Of a stretch of 64,000 bases of DNA, positions 1-9,761 are shown piece after piece. The stretch spans positions 1 through 64,000 of the forward strand of contig NVXG01000037.1 in assembly GCA_002733805.1 (NCBI GenBank), in the 5' to 3' direction. The translations under genes were made by a program, and so were the position numbers. Every line of letters starts with the position of its first letter. The stretch's first letter is position 1. Origin of the DNA: Robiginitomaculum sp. GTDB lineage: Bacteria > Pseudomonadota > Alphaproteobacteria > Caulobacterales > Maricaulaceae. The notes below the pieces were generated by a model. It saw only the letters and a list, made by a program, of their open reading frames with translations, did not search any database and was not told the origin of the DNA.

Positions 1-68
1 AAGGGTCGTAGCGGTTCAGACAGGACGGCCGTTCTTTTGTCCATTCCTATTTTGCCCCAATTCCTCCC

Positions 69-1892
69 TTATTTTGCTAGGGTTTTTCCGGTTGCATCGA
101 CTGCGATAGTGGGAAGTTTGTACCAGAAGCACGTTCCCTTGCCCTCAGTGCTGGTTACACCGATTTCACCGCCCATCAGTTCAACCAGTTGCTTGCAAAT
201 CGCCAAGCCCAGACCCGTTCCACCAAATTTGCGGGTTACTGTATTATCAGCTTGGTTAAAGCGTTTGAATATCAATTGCAAGGCAGATTCGGGCATGCCG
301 ATTCCAGTATCGGTAACTTTGGTTATCGCCCAAACACCACCAGATTTGCCAGTTGGGGCTTCACAAAACTCTGTTGTAACCGTTATTAAGCCCTGATTGG
401 TAAATTTGATCGCATTGCCAACCAGATTTGAAGAAATTTGCCGCAATCGTGTCGGATCGCCCAGACAATATTGTGGAAAATCATCAGCAACATGAGCTTG
501 TAGTTCCAAGCCTTTTTCCAAGGCTGCCATAGCAAAGGAAGAGCGAAAATCTTTTGTCAATTGCCGAATATCAACGGGCAGCAAGTCCAATTGCATGGAA
601 CCATATTCAAATTTGCTGAAATCAAGAATATCGTTGATCAGTTTCAGCAACATATCAGCAGAATGCATGGCTACGTCGATGTCTTCGGTCTGTTCCTGCG
701 TTAACTCTGAAAGTTTTACAGCGTGTAACATGCCAACCACTCCGTTAAGCGGTGTCCGCAACTCATGGCTCATGGTGGCCAGGAAATTGGTTTTGGCCTG
801 TTCGGCCGCCTGGGCATCCAGCGTGGCCTTGTTGGCTATTATGGCCACCGCCTCGGATTTTTGCCGTTCTTGAACCAGTTGCTCTTCACGCTGTTTGAAT
901 GAAATAATTACCCCGAGAGCTTGTGCAAATTCACCAAGAAATTCTTCGTGGTTCGGGTCACGCTTGGTTCCATGCTCCAGATACACGACCAAAACACCGA
1001 TGAGTTCACCACCAACCAGTATGGGTACATTATAGTGTCCGTGTGGTGCCATCCCCTCAAAACTGACCTCATGACGATGATCAATACATTGTGCAAAAAC
1101 GAGTTTTTTAGTTTGCGCAGCCCGACCGCACAAACAGTGTCCAAAACATACCTTCTTGCACAAGCGTTCAATATCCTGGCCCAAGTGAAAACTGGCAACC
1201 AGATTCAGTTCCCTAGAGTTGTTGTCAGCCAAGAATACGCCGCCTTTTGAAAGGATTTTCAAAAAAGGCGCTTCAAATAAAATCGCTAGGCCCTGATTTA
1301 ATATTACGGGAAGTGATTGCTGGTTGCGGTCCAAGTCATACAAGCGATTCAGAAACTCAATACTGCGGATTTTTGATTCTAATCGTGACTGATTGGCGGA
1401 TGCTTCAAGGATGCTGGTTACATCGGTTCGAATCGCGATGTATTTGACGATCTGCCCGGATTGATTTTTGACTGGTGCGATTAGGGTTTTAACCCAATAA
1501 TACGAACCATCTTTGGCTTTGTTTTTGATGGTGCCACGCCAAATTTTACCTGCTTGGATGGTTTTCCACATTCGCTTGTAGAACGAGTCTGGATGAAATC
1601 CTGATCGTAATAACGAATGCGGTGCCCCGATCAGTTCTTCGCGGCTATATTTCGATATGCGAATGAAATTGTCATTCACATAGGTGATATTTCCTTCAAG
1701 GTCACTTTCAGCAATGATCGAATGCCAGTTGGAGACTTGTGCAATGTACTTTTTGGCCAAAGGTGTGGGCTCAAGTGTATGGGTGTCTTCTGTCGGCTCT
1801 ATGGCCACATCAGGTCGTGTTGTTGACGGAACAATTGGCGGCTCCTCAAGAACCTTGTTTAGCCTCTGCTGCAAGCGCTGGAGCTCATCCAT
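69..1892 (-). CDS. PAS-GAF sensor histidine kinase
   Basis: A 607-residue sensor kinase. There is no signal peptide or membrane helix, so it is probably cytoplasmic. Order: PAS domain about residues 55-165, GAF domain about 180-335, short coiled coil, HisKA with H376 in FLATMSHELRTPLNG, then HATPase_c with an N box (NLVGNAIKF), G1 (DTGIGMP) and G2 (GGTGLGLAI). No receiver domain is attached, so the phosphoryl group must go to a separate protein. The GAF domain has an unusual Cys cluster (C245, C249, C253, C255, C269) followed by DHRHE. The only receiver-like protein nearby, at 4090-5043, lacks the phospho-acceptor Asp. Input signal and partner are unknown. Confidence 0.9.
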   Translation of the reverse strand: MDELQRLQQRLNKVLEEPPIVPSTTRPDVAIEPTEDTHTLEPTPLAKKYIAQVSNWHSIIAESDLEGNITYVNDNFIRISKYSREELIGAPHSLLRSGFHPDSFYKRMWKTIQAGKIWRGTIKNKAKDGSYYWVKTLIAPVKNQSGQIVKYIAIRTDVTSILEASANQSRLESKIRSIEFLNRLYDLDRNQQSLPVILNQGLAILFEAPFLKILSKGGVFLADNNSRELNLVASFHLGQDIERLCKKVCFGHCLCGRAAQTKKLVFAQCIDHRHEVSFEGMAPHGHYNVPILVGGELIGVLVVYLEHGTKRDPNHEEFLGEFAQALGVIISFKQREEQLVQERQKSEAVAIIANKATLDAQAAEQAKTNFLATMSHELRTPLNGVVGMLHAVKLSELTQEQTEDIDVAMHSADMLLKLINDILDFSKFEYGSMQLDLLPVDIRQLTKDFRSSFAMAALEKGLELQAHVADDFPQYCLGDPTRLRQISSNLVGNAIKFTNQGLITVTTEFCEAPTGKSGGVWAITKVTDTGIGMPESALQLIFKRFNQADNTVTRKFGGTGLGLAICKQLVELMGGEIGVTSTEGKGTCFWYKLPTIAVDATGKTLAK

Positions 1893-2002
1893 AAACTAAA
1901 TATACTCCCACAACCCAGCGCCACCTAAGGTAGTGAAAATTGGTTTCTGAAAGATAAACGATAGCAGTGCTGAGGTGGAAAATCAGTGAAATCGATAGCC
2001 TG

Positions 2003-3634
2003 TTAAACCAAACGGCTTTGTTTTATCGCAGCTTCAATAAAACTGGCAAAGAGCGGGTGTGGATCAAATGGGCGAGATTTTAATTCAGGGTGGTATTGCA
2101 CACCGATAAACCAAGGGTGGTCTGGAATTTCCATAATTTCAGGTAACAAACCATCTGGTGATTTGCCCGAGAATAGAATGCCAAACGGCTCCAAAATGGA
2201 CTCCAACCGAGCATCCACTTCATACCGATGCCGGTGCCGTTCTTCGATGTTGGTGGCCCCATAAATCGCAGCAACCTTTGAGCCTTTGGCAAGTACCGCA
2301 GGATAGGCACCCAGACGCATGGTACCCCCCATACCATCCTGATCGCTCCGGCTTTCTTTGGTATTGCCCTTGATCCATTCGGTCATCAAGCCAACAACCG
2401 GCGTTCCCTGGTCGTTGTTTTCGCTCGAAACAGCATCTGAAATACCAGCCAGATTTCGGGCCGCCTCAATCACTGCCATTTGCATGCCGTAACAAATTCC
2501 AAAATATGGAATTTTGCGTTCTCTGGCATATTTGGCTGCACAAATCTTTCCCTCGGCACCGCGTTCCCCGAACCCGCCCGGCACCAAAATCCCGTGGACT
2601 CCATCCAACGCCGAAAGCGCCTGATCTTCTGTTTCAAAGCTCTCGCTTTCAATCCATTTGATATTTACTTTTACCGTATTGGCAATGCCGCCATGAACCA
2701 AAGCCTCCATCAAGGATTTATAGGCGTCTGGCAGCACCGTGTACTTGCCCACCACAGCAATGGTTACCTGACCATCCGGGTGGTTTACCCGGCGGGATAT
2801 TTCCTGCCAACGAGATGCGTCAAGTTCGGGCGCGTCTTCAATGCCAAAATGTTTCAGTACAATGTTGTCCAGACCCTGATCGTGATAGGCCAAGGGAACA
2901 TCGTATATGGAACTGGCATCATAAGCCGGGATCACCGCCTCTTCGCTGACATTACAAAACAACCCAATTTTCTTGCGGTCACTTTCTGGCAACTCGTATT
3001 CACTTCGGCATAGCAACACATCGGGTTGGATGCCGATGGAGCGCAACTCTTTGACAGAGTGTTGTGTTGGCTTGGTTTTTAACTCACCGGCAACCTTGAT
3101 GTAGGGCAATAAAGTCACGTGCAAATAGAGGGTATTGTGTCGGCCAATCTTTAAGCCAACCTGCCGAATAGCTTCGAAAAAGGGCAATGCCTCGATATCA
3201 CCGACGGTTCCGCCGATTTCGCACAGCACAAAGTCAACATTGCCCGCATCTGACAGCACAAAATCCCTGATTTTGTCGGTGACATGCGGGACTACTTGCA
3301 CGGTTGCGCCTAAGTAATCGCCCCGGCGTTCGGCTTCGATGATTTGCTGGTAAATTCGGCCGGTCGTAACATTATCGCCCTGACAGGCAGCCACGCCAGT
3401 AAAGCGCTCATAATGCCCCAGATCGAGATCGGTTTCAGCCCCGTCATCGGTTACAAACACTTCCCCATGTTGATAGGGCGACATGGTTCCTGGATCCACA
3501 TTCAAATAAGGATCGAGTTTTCGCAGACGTACAGAATACCCGCGCGCTTGCAACAGGGCACCAAGTGCGGCGGACGCTAAGCCTTTTCCAAGAGAAGAGA
3601 CCACGCCGCCAGTTATGAAAATATACCGGGACAT
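2003..3634 (-). CDS. pyrG: CTP synthase
   Basis: Makes CTP from UTP, ATP and glutamine, the last step of de novo cytidine nucleotide synthesis. The 543 residues are the normal family length. The N-terminal synthetase domain opens with [18 protein letters not shown], the ATP/UTP-binding loop. The C-terminal class I glutamine amidotransferase has [10 protein letters not shown] with the nucleophile Cys, and a late HPE triad motif (QYHPELKS). It lies 56 bases downstream of secG in the same direction, a common alphaproteobacterial pairing that suggests cotranscription. Confidence 0.97.
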   Translation of the reverse strand: MSRYIFITGGVVSSLGKGLASAALGALLQARGYSVRLRKLDPYLNVDPGTMSPYQHGEVFVTDDGAETDLDLGHYERFTGVAACQGDNVTTGRIYQQIIEAERRGDYLGATVQVVPHVTDKIRDFVLSDAGNVDFVLCEIGGTVGDIEALPFFEAIRQVGLKIGRHNTLYLHVTLLPYIKVAGELKTKPTQHSVKELRSIGIQPDVLLCRSEYELPESDRKKIGLFCNVSEEAVIPAYDASSIYDVPLAYHDQGLDNIVLKHFGIEDAPELDASRWQEISRRVNHPDGQVTIAVVGKYTVLPDAYKSLMEALVHGGIANTVKVNIKWIESESFETEDQALSALDGVHGILVPGGFGERGAEGKICAAKYARERKIPYFGICYGMQMAVIEAARNLAGISDAVSSENNDQGTPVVGLMTEWIKGNTKESRSDQDGMGGTMRLGAYPAVLAKGSKVAAIYGATNIEERHRHRYEVDARLESILEPFGILFSGKSPDGLLPEIMEIPDHPWFIGVQYHPELKSRPFDPHPLFASFIEAAIKQSRLV

Positions 3635-3690
3635 GGGAGAACACTCTATCGTAGATTCGGCTCAGATGAAAAGAGGAACCTGATCACAAG

Positions 3691-4026
3691 TTATTCTGGT
3701 TCGGAGTTTTCCACAGGTTTTTCAGGCTCTGGCTCAACTGCGATCACCGAAGACACCGGCACTGGTTCTTGGCCGATGATTTCACTATCCACGCTATCCT
3801 TGCCCCAATTGGGCACAACGGTAAGCAGGATTGACATGACGAAAAAGCCAGCACCAAGAAACCCGGTGGCGCGGGTCAATAAATTGGTCGCAGCTCGACC
3901 GGACATCAATCCACCTGGGCCTCCACCGCCGATACCCAAGGCACCGCCTTCTGAGCGCTGTAATAAAACAGCAATCACCAGTGCAACACTGATCAAAAAA
4001 TGGATGGTCAACAGAACTGAAGTCAT
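3691..4026 (-). CDS. secG: Preprotein translocase subunit SecG
   Basis: Small membrane subunit of the SecYEG translocon. The 111 residues hold two hydrophobic helices (about residues 3-21 and 54-72). The loop between them, LLQRSEGGALGIGGGG, carries the conserved SecG signature. After the second helix comes an acidic, proline-rich tail (PEPEKPVENSEPE), a common variable extension. It lies upstream of pyrG. Confidence 0.93.
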   Translation of the reverse strand: MTSVLLTIHFLISVALVIAVLLQRSEGGALGIGGGGPGGLMSGRAATNLLTRATGFLGAGFFVMSILLTVVPNWGKDSVDSEIIGQEPVPVSSVIAVEPEPEKPVENSEPE

Positions 4027-4089
4027 GAGGGCTCTCGGTAAAAACAGGGTGTGAAGTGATCGCTAATCAGCGAAGCGGCTTCTAATAAC

Positions 4090-5043
4090 TCATGCTTGCG
4101 CAGAATGGAAGCCGCTAATCATCTGTTGTTGCAGTTTGGTCCGTAGAGCATTTATCGTATTTTGCACTTCTGTGGAGTCAGCGCCAACGTCTTCCCCGCC
4201 TGCAAAGGCTGTAAAGGCGCCAAGCGCCAGTTCACGTACCAGCTTGAATTGTTTTTCGTTTTGCTCTTCAGGGTCCAGCAGGTCCGTTGTGATTTCTGTC
4301 AGCGCACCAGCTAATTCAACAGCGTCAGGCGCACCATGTCCACGCAATCTACGTCGTAATTCTCTGGCAACAGCATCAATTTCTTCCATATCCAGCGCTT
4401 CGCCAACAATTGGATCATCAATTTTTACCTGCATTGAAATAACAATTTTCATGGCCAGTTTGCGAATTCGTTCCTTGGTTACTTTTGTTTTGGTCGCCAA
4501 AATTTCCTCTGCAATTGCCTGCTCAGAAATTGGACTGCCTTCGGTGACAGCTTTTAGGGTATTGGGCGGCGCAAAGGGTGTGATGCTGCCTTTCTGACGC
4601 TCACTATCATTTCGTCTGTCGGGGCCGACATAATCACTCGTGACCACAAAGTCTTTGCGATTGGCAATTAAAATTTTCAATCGGTTTTTTATTTGGCTCG
4701 TTGAAAAGGGTCGAAGCAAGATATCATCAATCCCGCAATCGACCAGATTTTGAAGGTGCTCGGTCTCGCGTCCCCAACTGGTGCTGATAGTCACAACAAA
4801 GGGGTTGTCTCCAACTTCTCCAATCCTGATTTTACGCATCAAATCACCTACGGCTCCGCCAGCATCGTGGGTTTCAGCAATGATTAAATTAAAATCGTGG
4901 GTGGAGACCGCTTCAGAAAATTTCGCAAAATCGGTAATCATGTCAATATTGGTGAAACCAATCTCGACCAAAGACGCTCGGGTAACCATCAAATTATGTC
5001 GGGCCGGATCGAACAGGCAAACGCGGGCATCCTCATAGTTCAT
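4090..5043 (-). CDS. Degenerate receiver-domain protein
   Basis: 317 residues. The first ~130 fold like a response-regulator receiver, but the key positions differ. The phospho-acceptor Asp is replaced by Glu (E57, in NLIIAETHD). The conserved Lys is Arg (ILLRPFS), and only one acidic-pocket Asp is evident near the N-terminus (D12). It therefore probably cannot be phosphorylated normally, and Glu may mimic the active state. A YVGPDRR motif follows the receiver. The C-terminal ~150 residues are mainly helical with no recognised output domain. Function unknown; a scaffold or partner-switching role is only a guess. It is divergent from the synthetase at 5246. Confidence 0.75.
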   Translation of the reverse strand: MNYEDARVCLFDPARHNLMVTRASLVEIGFTNIDMITDFAKFSEAVSTHDFNLIIAETHDAGGAVGDLMRKIRIGEVGDNPFVVTISTSWGRETEHLQNLVDCGIDDILLRPFSTSQIKNRLKILIANRKDFVVTSDYVGPDRRNDSERQKGSITPFAPPNTLKAVTEGSPISEQAIAEEILATKTKVTKERIRKLAMKIVISMQVKIDDPIVGEALDMEEIDAVARELRRRLRGHGAPDAVELAGALTEITTDLLDPEEQNEKQFKLVRELALGAFTAFAGGEDVGADSTEVQNTINALRTKLQQQMISGFHSAQA

Positions 5044-5245
5044 TGAAAATTACCTAGTTAACCGTCCGACACGGATCGGTACAAGTACTAACCAATACGT
5101 CAAAATCCTTACCAAGCCTTTACAATCACCAGTTGATATTGATGTGATTAATCGCCACGAATCTTCGTTGTTTTCACATGGATGACAGGACGGTTGGCTG
5201 TCGCTACTATGCCCTTCTGTTTTTCCTCGGGGGTCGCGTAAATCA

Positions 5246-6793
5246 ATGGTAAAATACTCAGACAAGCTCGCACATAAAAATTTGTTTGCAGCCCTTTTGC
5301 GGGCAAAATCCAGATACGGGGCCAAAACTGATGCTTTGTTGGATGCTGATGACAAGGCATATACCTATGCCGACCTCATTCGTGCTTCTTTTGCCATCGG
5401 CAGCGTATTAAGGCGTCACACCAAATCTGGCGAAAAAGTGGGCATCATGATGCCCACTGGTGCCGGAGCCATGATCGCGTTTTTTGCTGTTCTAGCCATT
5501 GGTCGAATTCCGGCCATGATGAATTTTACAGCAGGAACCCGAACCTTGAAGCTGGCTTGCAAGGCCACCGAAATCAAATCGATTATAACCGCACACCGAT
5601 TTATCAAGCTGGCTGAACTGGGTGACTTGGTCGACTCGCTGAATGACACCACCAGTTTCTTATATCTTGAAGACCTACGCGAAGAAATGAACGTTCTCGA
5701 TAAAGCTGTCGCAGTTCTGGGACCGATTTTCCCGTGGGCATTTCGGTCTCATGCCGATTGGTCAGAACCTGGGGTAATCCTGTTTACCTCCGGTACGGAA
5801 GGTGATCCAAAAGGGGTCGTATTATCCCACGCAAACGTGGTTGGAAATGTGGAGCAAATCAGATCACATATCGATTTGCGGACCGATGATATTGTATTTA
5901 ATCCATTGCCGACCTTTCATTGTTTTGGCCTGACTGGCGGTGCCTTGCTCCCCTTGTTTAGCGGGATGAAGGCGGTGCTATACCCTTCACCGCTACACAC
6001 AAAAACCATACCAGAACGCGTACGGATCACCGGAGCCACCGTATTGTTTGCCACAGATACATTTGTCAGTCGGTATGCGCGAGCGGGCAATCAGGGGGAT
6101 CTGGACACTTTGCGCTTTGCGGTTTGCGGCGCCGAGCGGGTTCGCGATGAAACCCGTTCTATGATCCGTAAAAAATTCAATTTTCCGATCCTGGAAGGAT
6201 ATGGCGCGACCGAGGCATCACCGGTGATTGCGGTGAATCAACCAGAAGACAATCGCCATGGTACCGTTGGCAAACTGCTACCCGGTATGGAAGCGCGGCT
6301 TGATCCTGTGCAGGGGATCAAGAAAGGCGGACGGTTGTTCGTTCGCGGTGTGAATGTGATGAGCGGCTATTTGCGGCCCAGTGCGCCCGGAGTTATCGAA
6401 CCACCCAAAGACGGTTGGCATGACACGGGCGATATTGTTGAGATCGATGATGAAGGATATGTATCGATTAAAGGCCGGGCCAAACGATTTGCCAAAATCG
6501 CTGGCGAAATGGTTTCATTGGCCGTGGTCGAAAACTGCGCCAAAGCCGTTTGGCCCGACAATGAGCATGTCGCCACAACCCGCCCGGATAAGAGAAAGGG
6601 CGAAACCGTTATTTTGACCAGCGATTGTCCGGATGCAAACCGGTCCGAACTATTAGCTTGGGCGCAATCGCATGGGGTTCCTGAACTAGCAGTCCCCAGA
6701 AAAATTGAATTGATGAATCCGATCCCGGTGCTGGGCACTGGCAAAGTCGATTATGTTGCCGTTGAAAAGCACCTTGAGGACTTGGGTTACTAA
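5246..6793 (+). CDS. AMP-dependent acyl-CoA/acyl-ACP synthetase
   Basis: A 515-residue adenylate-forming enzyme that activates a fatty acid to acyl-AMP and then a thioester. The P-loop is VILFTSGTEGDPKGVVLSH. The A5-like motif is LEGYGATEASPV and the A7 motif is DGWHDTGDI. A C-terminal lysine is in LGTGKVDY. The sequence most resembles the synthetase half of Aas (acyl-ACP synthetase / lysophospholipid acyltransferase), but no acyltransferase or transporter domain is fused here. Exact substrate cannot be read from the sequence. The ATG start follows a GGGGGT stretch about 12 bases upstream. Confidence 0.85.
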   Translation: MVKYSDKLAHKNLFAALLRAKSRYGAKTDALLDADDKAYTYADLIRASFAIGSVLRRHTKSGEKVGIMMPTGAGAMIAFFAVLAIGRIPAMMNFTAGTRTLKLACKATEIKSIITAHRFIKLAELGDLVDSLNDTTSFLYLEDLREEMNVLDKAVAVLGPIFPWAFRSHADWSEPGVILFTSGTEGDPKGVVLSHANVVGNVEQIRSHIDLRTDDIVFNPLPTFHCFGLTGGALLPLFSGMKAVLYPSPLHTKTIPERVRITGATVLFATDTFVSRYARAGNQGDLDTLRFAVCGAERVRDETRSMIRKKFNFPILEGYGATEASPVIAVNQPEDNRHGTVGKLLPGMEARLDPVQGIKKGGRLFVRGVNVMSGYLRPSAPGVIEPPKDGWHDTGDIVEIDDEGYVSIKGRAKRFAKIAGEMVSLAVVENCAKAVWPDNEHVATTRPDKRKGETVILTSDCPDANRSELLAWAQSHGVPELAVPRKIELMNPIPVLGTGKVDYVAVEKHLEDLGY

Positions 6794-6814
6794 TCGCCCT
6801 CGCGGCCTTCAAAG

Positions 6815-8230
6815 CTACATATGCAAGCCGCGATCATACGCGTTCAATACGCTTTCGTGCATCATTTCGCTTAAGGTTGGATGGGCGAATACGGTTTCCA
6901 TCAATTCGGCTTCAGTGGTTTCCAACACACGGCCAATGACAAAGCCCTGTATGAGTTCGGTCACTTCCGAACCAACCAGATGCGCCCCCAGAAGCTCGCC
7001 GGTCTTGGCATCAAAGATGGTTTTGATCAGACCGTCCGCGTCTCCCATGGCAATGGCCTTGCCGTTACCAATAAAGGGAAAACGTCCAATGCGGGTTTTG
7101 TATCCGGCTGCTTTGGCCGCCGCTTCGGTCATCCCGACCGATGCGATTTGTGGCCGACAATAGGTGCAGCCGGGGATGTTGGCGTGATCCAGCGGATGCG
7201 GGCTTTTCTCGGCAATTTTCTCAACACAGATAATGCCTTCATGGCTGGCTTTGTGGGCGAGCCATGGCGGTGCGGTGATGTCACCAATTGCGTATAAACC
7301 AGCAATATTTGTTTTGGAAAAGTCATCAACGGTTACATGGCCGCGATCCAGCTTCACACCTAATTCGTTCAAGCCAATGCCATCAGTATTGGCTTCAATT
7401 CCGATAGCCAGAATTATCCGTTCAATTTCAATTTTTTCTGATTTACCACCTTTGGTTTCCAGCTCTGCAATCACGCCTTTGCCAGTTTTTGTGACTTTTT
7501 TAACCTGAGTATCGGTTCGAATATCCATGCCTTGGGCGGTAAATGATTTATGGGCAAACGAGCTGATGTCGGTGTCTTCAACTGGCAGGATGCGGTCCAG
7601 CATTTCAACCACTGTGACTTTGCAGCCAAAGGCTTGGTAGAAGCTGGCAAATTCAATGCCGATCGCGCCAGAACCGATAACCAATAATGATTTTGGCATG
7701 GTGTCTGGAACCATGGCTTCTTTCGCGGTCCAGATGAATTTTCCATCCGGCTCCAATCCCAATGCGGGTATGGTTCTGGCCCGCGCCCCGGTTGCTAGGA
7801 TCACATTTTTGGCTTGATAGCTGCTTTCCTTGCCTTTCTTGTCCTTGACGACAACCAACGGTGCGCCTTTTCCCTTTGTTAAACGCCCTTCCCCGTCGAT
7901 TACTTCGACTTTGTTTTTCTTAAGCAGGAATTTAACACCTTGCGACAATTGTCCGGCCACATCGCGTGATCGTTTAACGATTTTTTGCAGATCAAATTTT
8001 GGTTCCACGCAGGAAATACCAAATTGTTCGGCGTGCTGCATCATCTCGAAAACTTCCGCCGATCGCAACAGGGCTTTGGTTGGGATGCACCCCCAGTTCA
8101 AACAGACACCGCCAATATGCTCGCGTTCGATCACTACGGTTTTTAACCCAAGTTGTGCGGCGCGGATGGCGGCGACATAACCGCCCGGACCTGAACCCAG
8201 GATAATCAAATCAAAATTTGTATTGGTCAT
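6815..8230 (-). CDS. lpd: Dihydrolipoyl dehydrogenase (E3)
   Basis: FAD-dependent E3 enzyme that reoxidises dihydrolipoyl groups on E2 and passes electrons to NAD+. 471 residues, normal length. The FAD-binding motif is LGSGPGGYVAAIRAAQLG. The redox disulfide is in GGVCLNWGCIPTKAL. A second nucleotide-binding motif is VIGSGAIGIEF. The catalytic His/Glu pair is in AHPTLSE near the C-terminus. Its start overlaps the thioesterase stop by four bases (ATGA), and it ends the pyruvate dehydrogenase cluster, so it probably serves that complex and perhaps other 2-oxoacid dehydrogenases. Confidence 0.96.
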   Translation of the reverse strand: MTNTNFDLIILGSGPGGYVAAIRAAQLGLKTVVIEREHIGGVCLNWGCIPTKALLRSAEVFEMMQHAEQFGISCVEPKFDLQKIVKRSRDVAGQLSQGVKFLLKKNKVEVIDGEGRLTKGKGAPLVVVKDKKGKESSYQAKNVILATGARARTIPALGLEPDGKFIWTAKEAMVPDTMPKSLLVIGSGAIGIEFASFYQAFGCKVTVVEMLDRILPVEDTDISSFAHKSFTAQGMDIRTDTQVKKVTKTGKGVIAELETKGGKSEKIEIERIILAIGIEANTDGIGLNELGVKLDRGHVTVDDFSKTNIAGLYAIGDITAPPWLAHKASHEGIICVEKIAEKSPHPLDHANIPGCTYCRPQIASVGMTEAAAKAAGYKTRIGRFPFIGNGKAIAMGDADGLIKTIFDAKTGELLGAHLVGSEVTELIQGFVIGRVLETTEAELMETVFAHPTLSEMMHESVLNAYDRGLHM

Positions 8231-9006
8231 GTCTCTGATCCTATATCAAATGGAGGCGCGGGTGTTGGGCGACCGTCATCATCCAACGCAACCATTACAA
8301 ATTCACCCACGGTGGCTTTGCGGCGTTGGCCGGTGGTGAGATCCTCGGCAAACAATTGAACGGCAATCCGCATGGATGTCCTGCCCACTCGTTTTACCTT
8401 GGCGGTGATCTCGATCATCTCACCTATGTGAATGTTGGTGGTGAAATTAATTTCTTTCAAGGCAGCCATCACTACCGAACAACGTGCGTGGCGACTGGCC
8501 GCTACAAATGCTGCTTTTTCCATCAATTGCAAAGCATGGCCGCCGAACAGAAAGCCCCGGTGGTCGGTATCGCCCGGAAATACCAGTTCCACATTACGGG
8601 TCAGGTTTGCCGGTTCCTGTTGGTAATCCGGCACCGGGGGGAGCGGTTTCTTGTTAGTTTTTCGATCGGTTGCCACCATGGTAAATTCGCCATGGGTAGT
8701 CAGGCGGCGGGTGCCGTCCAGCAAGTTCTCGGCAGTCAAATCTACCCGCACCGCCAGAGAGGAGCGCCCGACGCTGCGGATGGTTCCGGTAATATCAACC
8801 AACTCGCCGACCAGTACCGGAGCCTTAAAATCAGTGCGCTCAACGGCTGCTGTCACAAACCCGCGCCGGGCAAATCGTGCGGCGGTTAAAAACGCAACCT
8901 TGTCCATCATGGCCAAGGCAGCGCCGCCAAACATATTGCCCTGATGGTTGGTTTGATCCGGAAAGACCAGATCAATCAGGCGCACCATTTGAGCTGACCC
9001 GCTCAA
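8227..9006 (-). CDS. Tandem-hotdog acyl-CoA thioesterase
   Basis: 259 residues made of two hotdog domains in tandem. The repeats open with FPDQTNHQGNMFGG and FPGDTDHRGFLFGG, the substrate-side motif of the YciA/ACOT acyl-CoA thioesterase family, each followed by a helix (ALAMMDKVAF, ALQLMEKAAF). It should hydrolyse acyl-CoA to free acid and CoA in the cytoplasm. Most bacterial members have a single domain and oligomerise, so the fusion is notable. It overlaps both neighbours by four bases (MarC upstream, lpd downstream), indicating translational coupling inside the pyruvate dehydrogenase cluster. Confidence 0.88.
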   Translation of the reverse strand: MSGSAQMVRLIDLVFPDQTNHQGNMFGGAALAMMDKVAFLTAARFARRGFVTAAVERTDFKAPVLVGELVDITGTIRSVGRSSLAVRVDLTAENLLDGTRRLTTHGEFTMVATDRKTNKKPLPPVPDYQQEPANLTRNVELVFPGDTDHRGFLFGGHALQLMEKAAFVAASRHARCSVVMAALKEINFTTNIHIGEMIEITAKVKRVGRTSMRIAVQLFAEDLTTGQRRKATVGEFVMVALDDDGRPTPAPPFDIGSET

Positions 9007-9644
9007 CCGGCAAAAAAGACGTGGCTTAGCCCGTCAATTATCAATTGCATGGAAAGCGCCGCCAAAATCACCCCGAATACTCGGGTGATCAATGCGCCAA
9101 AGGTATGGCCGAGTTTACGCAATAACCATGGCGCAATCAGTAGCAGGGTCAACGCAATCAACATATTGGCAGCCATCGCACCGACAATGACCGCTTTGGA
9201 TGTGACATCGTGGGCCTGTGACATGAAAATCATCATGGCGGCGATTGAGCCAGGTCCGCCCAACAATGGAATGGCCAGTGGAAAAACGGAAATATCTTCC
9301 GGGCCATCATCGTCTTCGAGCATGGCTTCGGCCCGTGTTTCACGGCGCGCCTGGCGTTTTTCGAACAGCATTTCAAGAGACATCAGCAGTAGCATCAAGC
9401 CACCGGCAATCCGAAATGCATCAAGTGATACGCCCATACGACTGAGCAGCCATTCCCCACCAAATGCAAAGGACAACAGCAAAAGGGACGCGTAAAACGT
9501 TCCCTTGATGGCCATGGTCCGGTTATGCGCGGCGGGTTGTCCGGCAGTCATGGTTGCAAAAATTGGGGCAACACCAAGGGCGTCAATTACCACAAACAGG
9601 GTAACAAAAGCGGTCAAAAATAAGTCAAGCATCGCAGTGTCCAT
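9003..9644 (-). CDS. MarC-family integral membrane protein
   Basis: About 213 residues with six hydrophobic helices. The pattern FVTLFVVIDALGVAPIFATMT at the start, the central FRIAGGLMLLLMSLEML and the later PLAIPLLGGPGSIAAMM are MarC/UPF0056 signatures. The family function is unsettled. I chose the ATG at 9644, which has AAGGA about ten bases upstream; an in-frame start at 9698 would add 18 unlikely residues. The stop overlaps the thioesterase start by four bases. Confidence 0.88.
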   Translation of the reverse strand: MDTAMLDLFLTAFVTLFVVIDALGVAPIFATMTAGQPAAHNRTMAIKGTFYASLLLLSFAFGGEWLLSRMGVSLDAFRIAGGLMLLLMSLEMLFEKRQARRETRAEAMLEDDDGPEDISVFPLAIPLLGGPGSIAAMMIFMSQAHDVTSKAVIVGAMAANMLIALTLLLIAPWLLRKLGHTFGALITRVFGVILAALSMQLIIDGLSHVFFAG

Positions 9645-9761
9645 TTCAAATATGATCCTTCTGCTTGCTCTGTAATCGACCGACTGGGGTTTGGGCAATG
9701 CCCCAACAGATCATGTTAGCTATGCACAATTGCAGTGTCGGTATTTGAAGCGGAACCGTGC

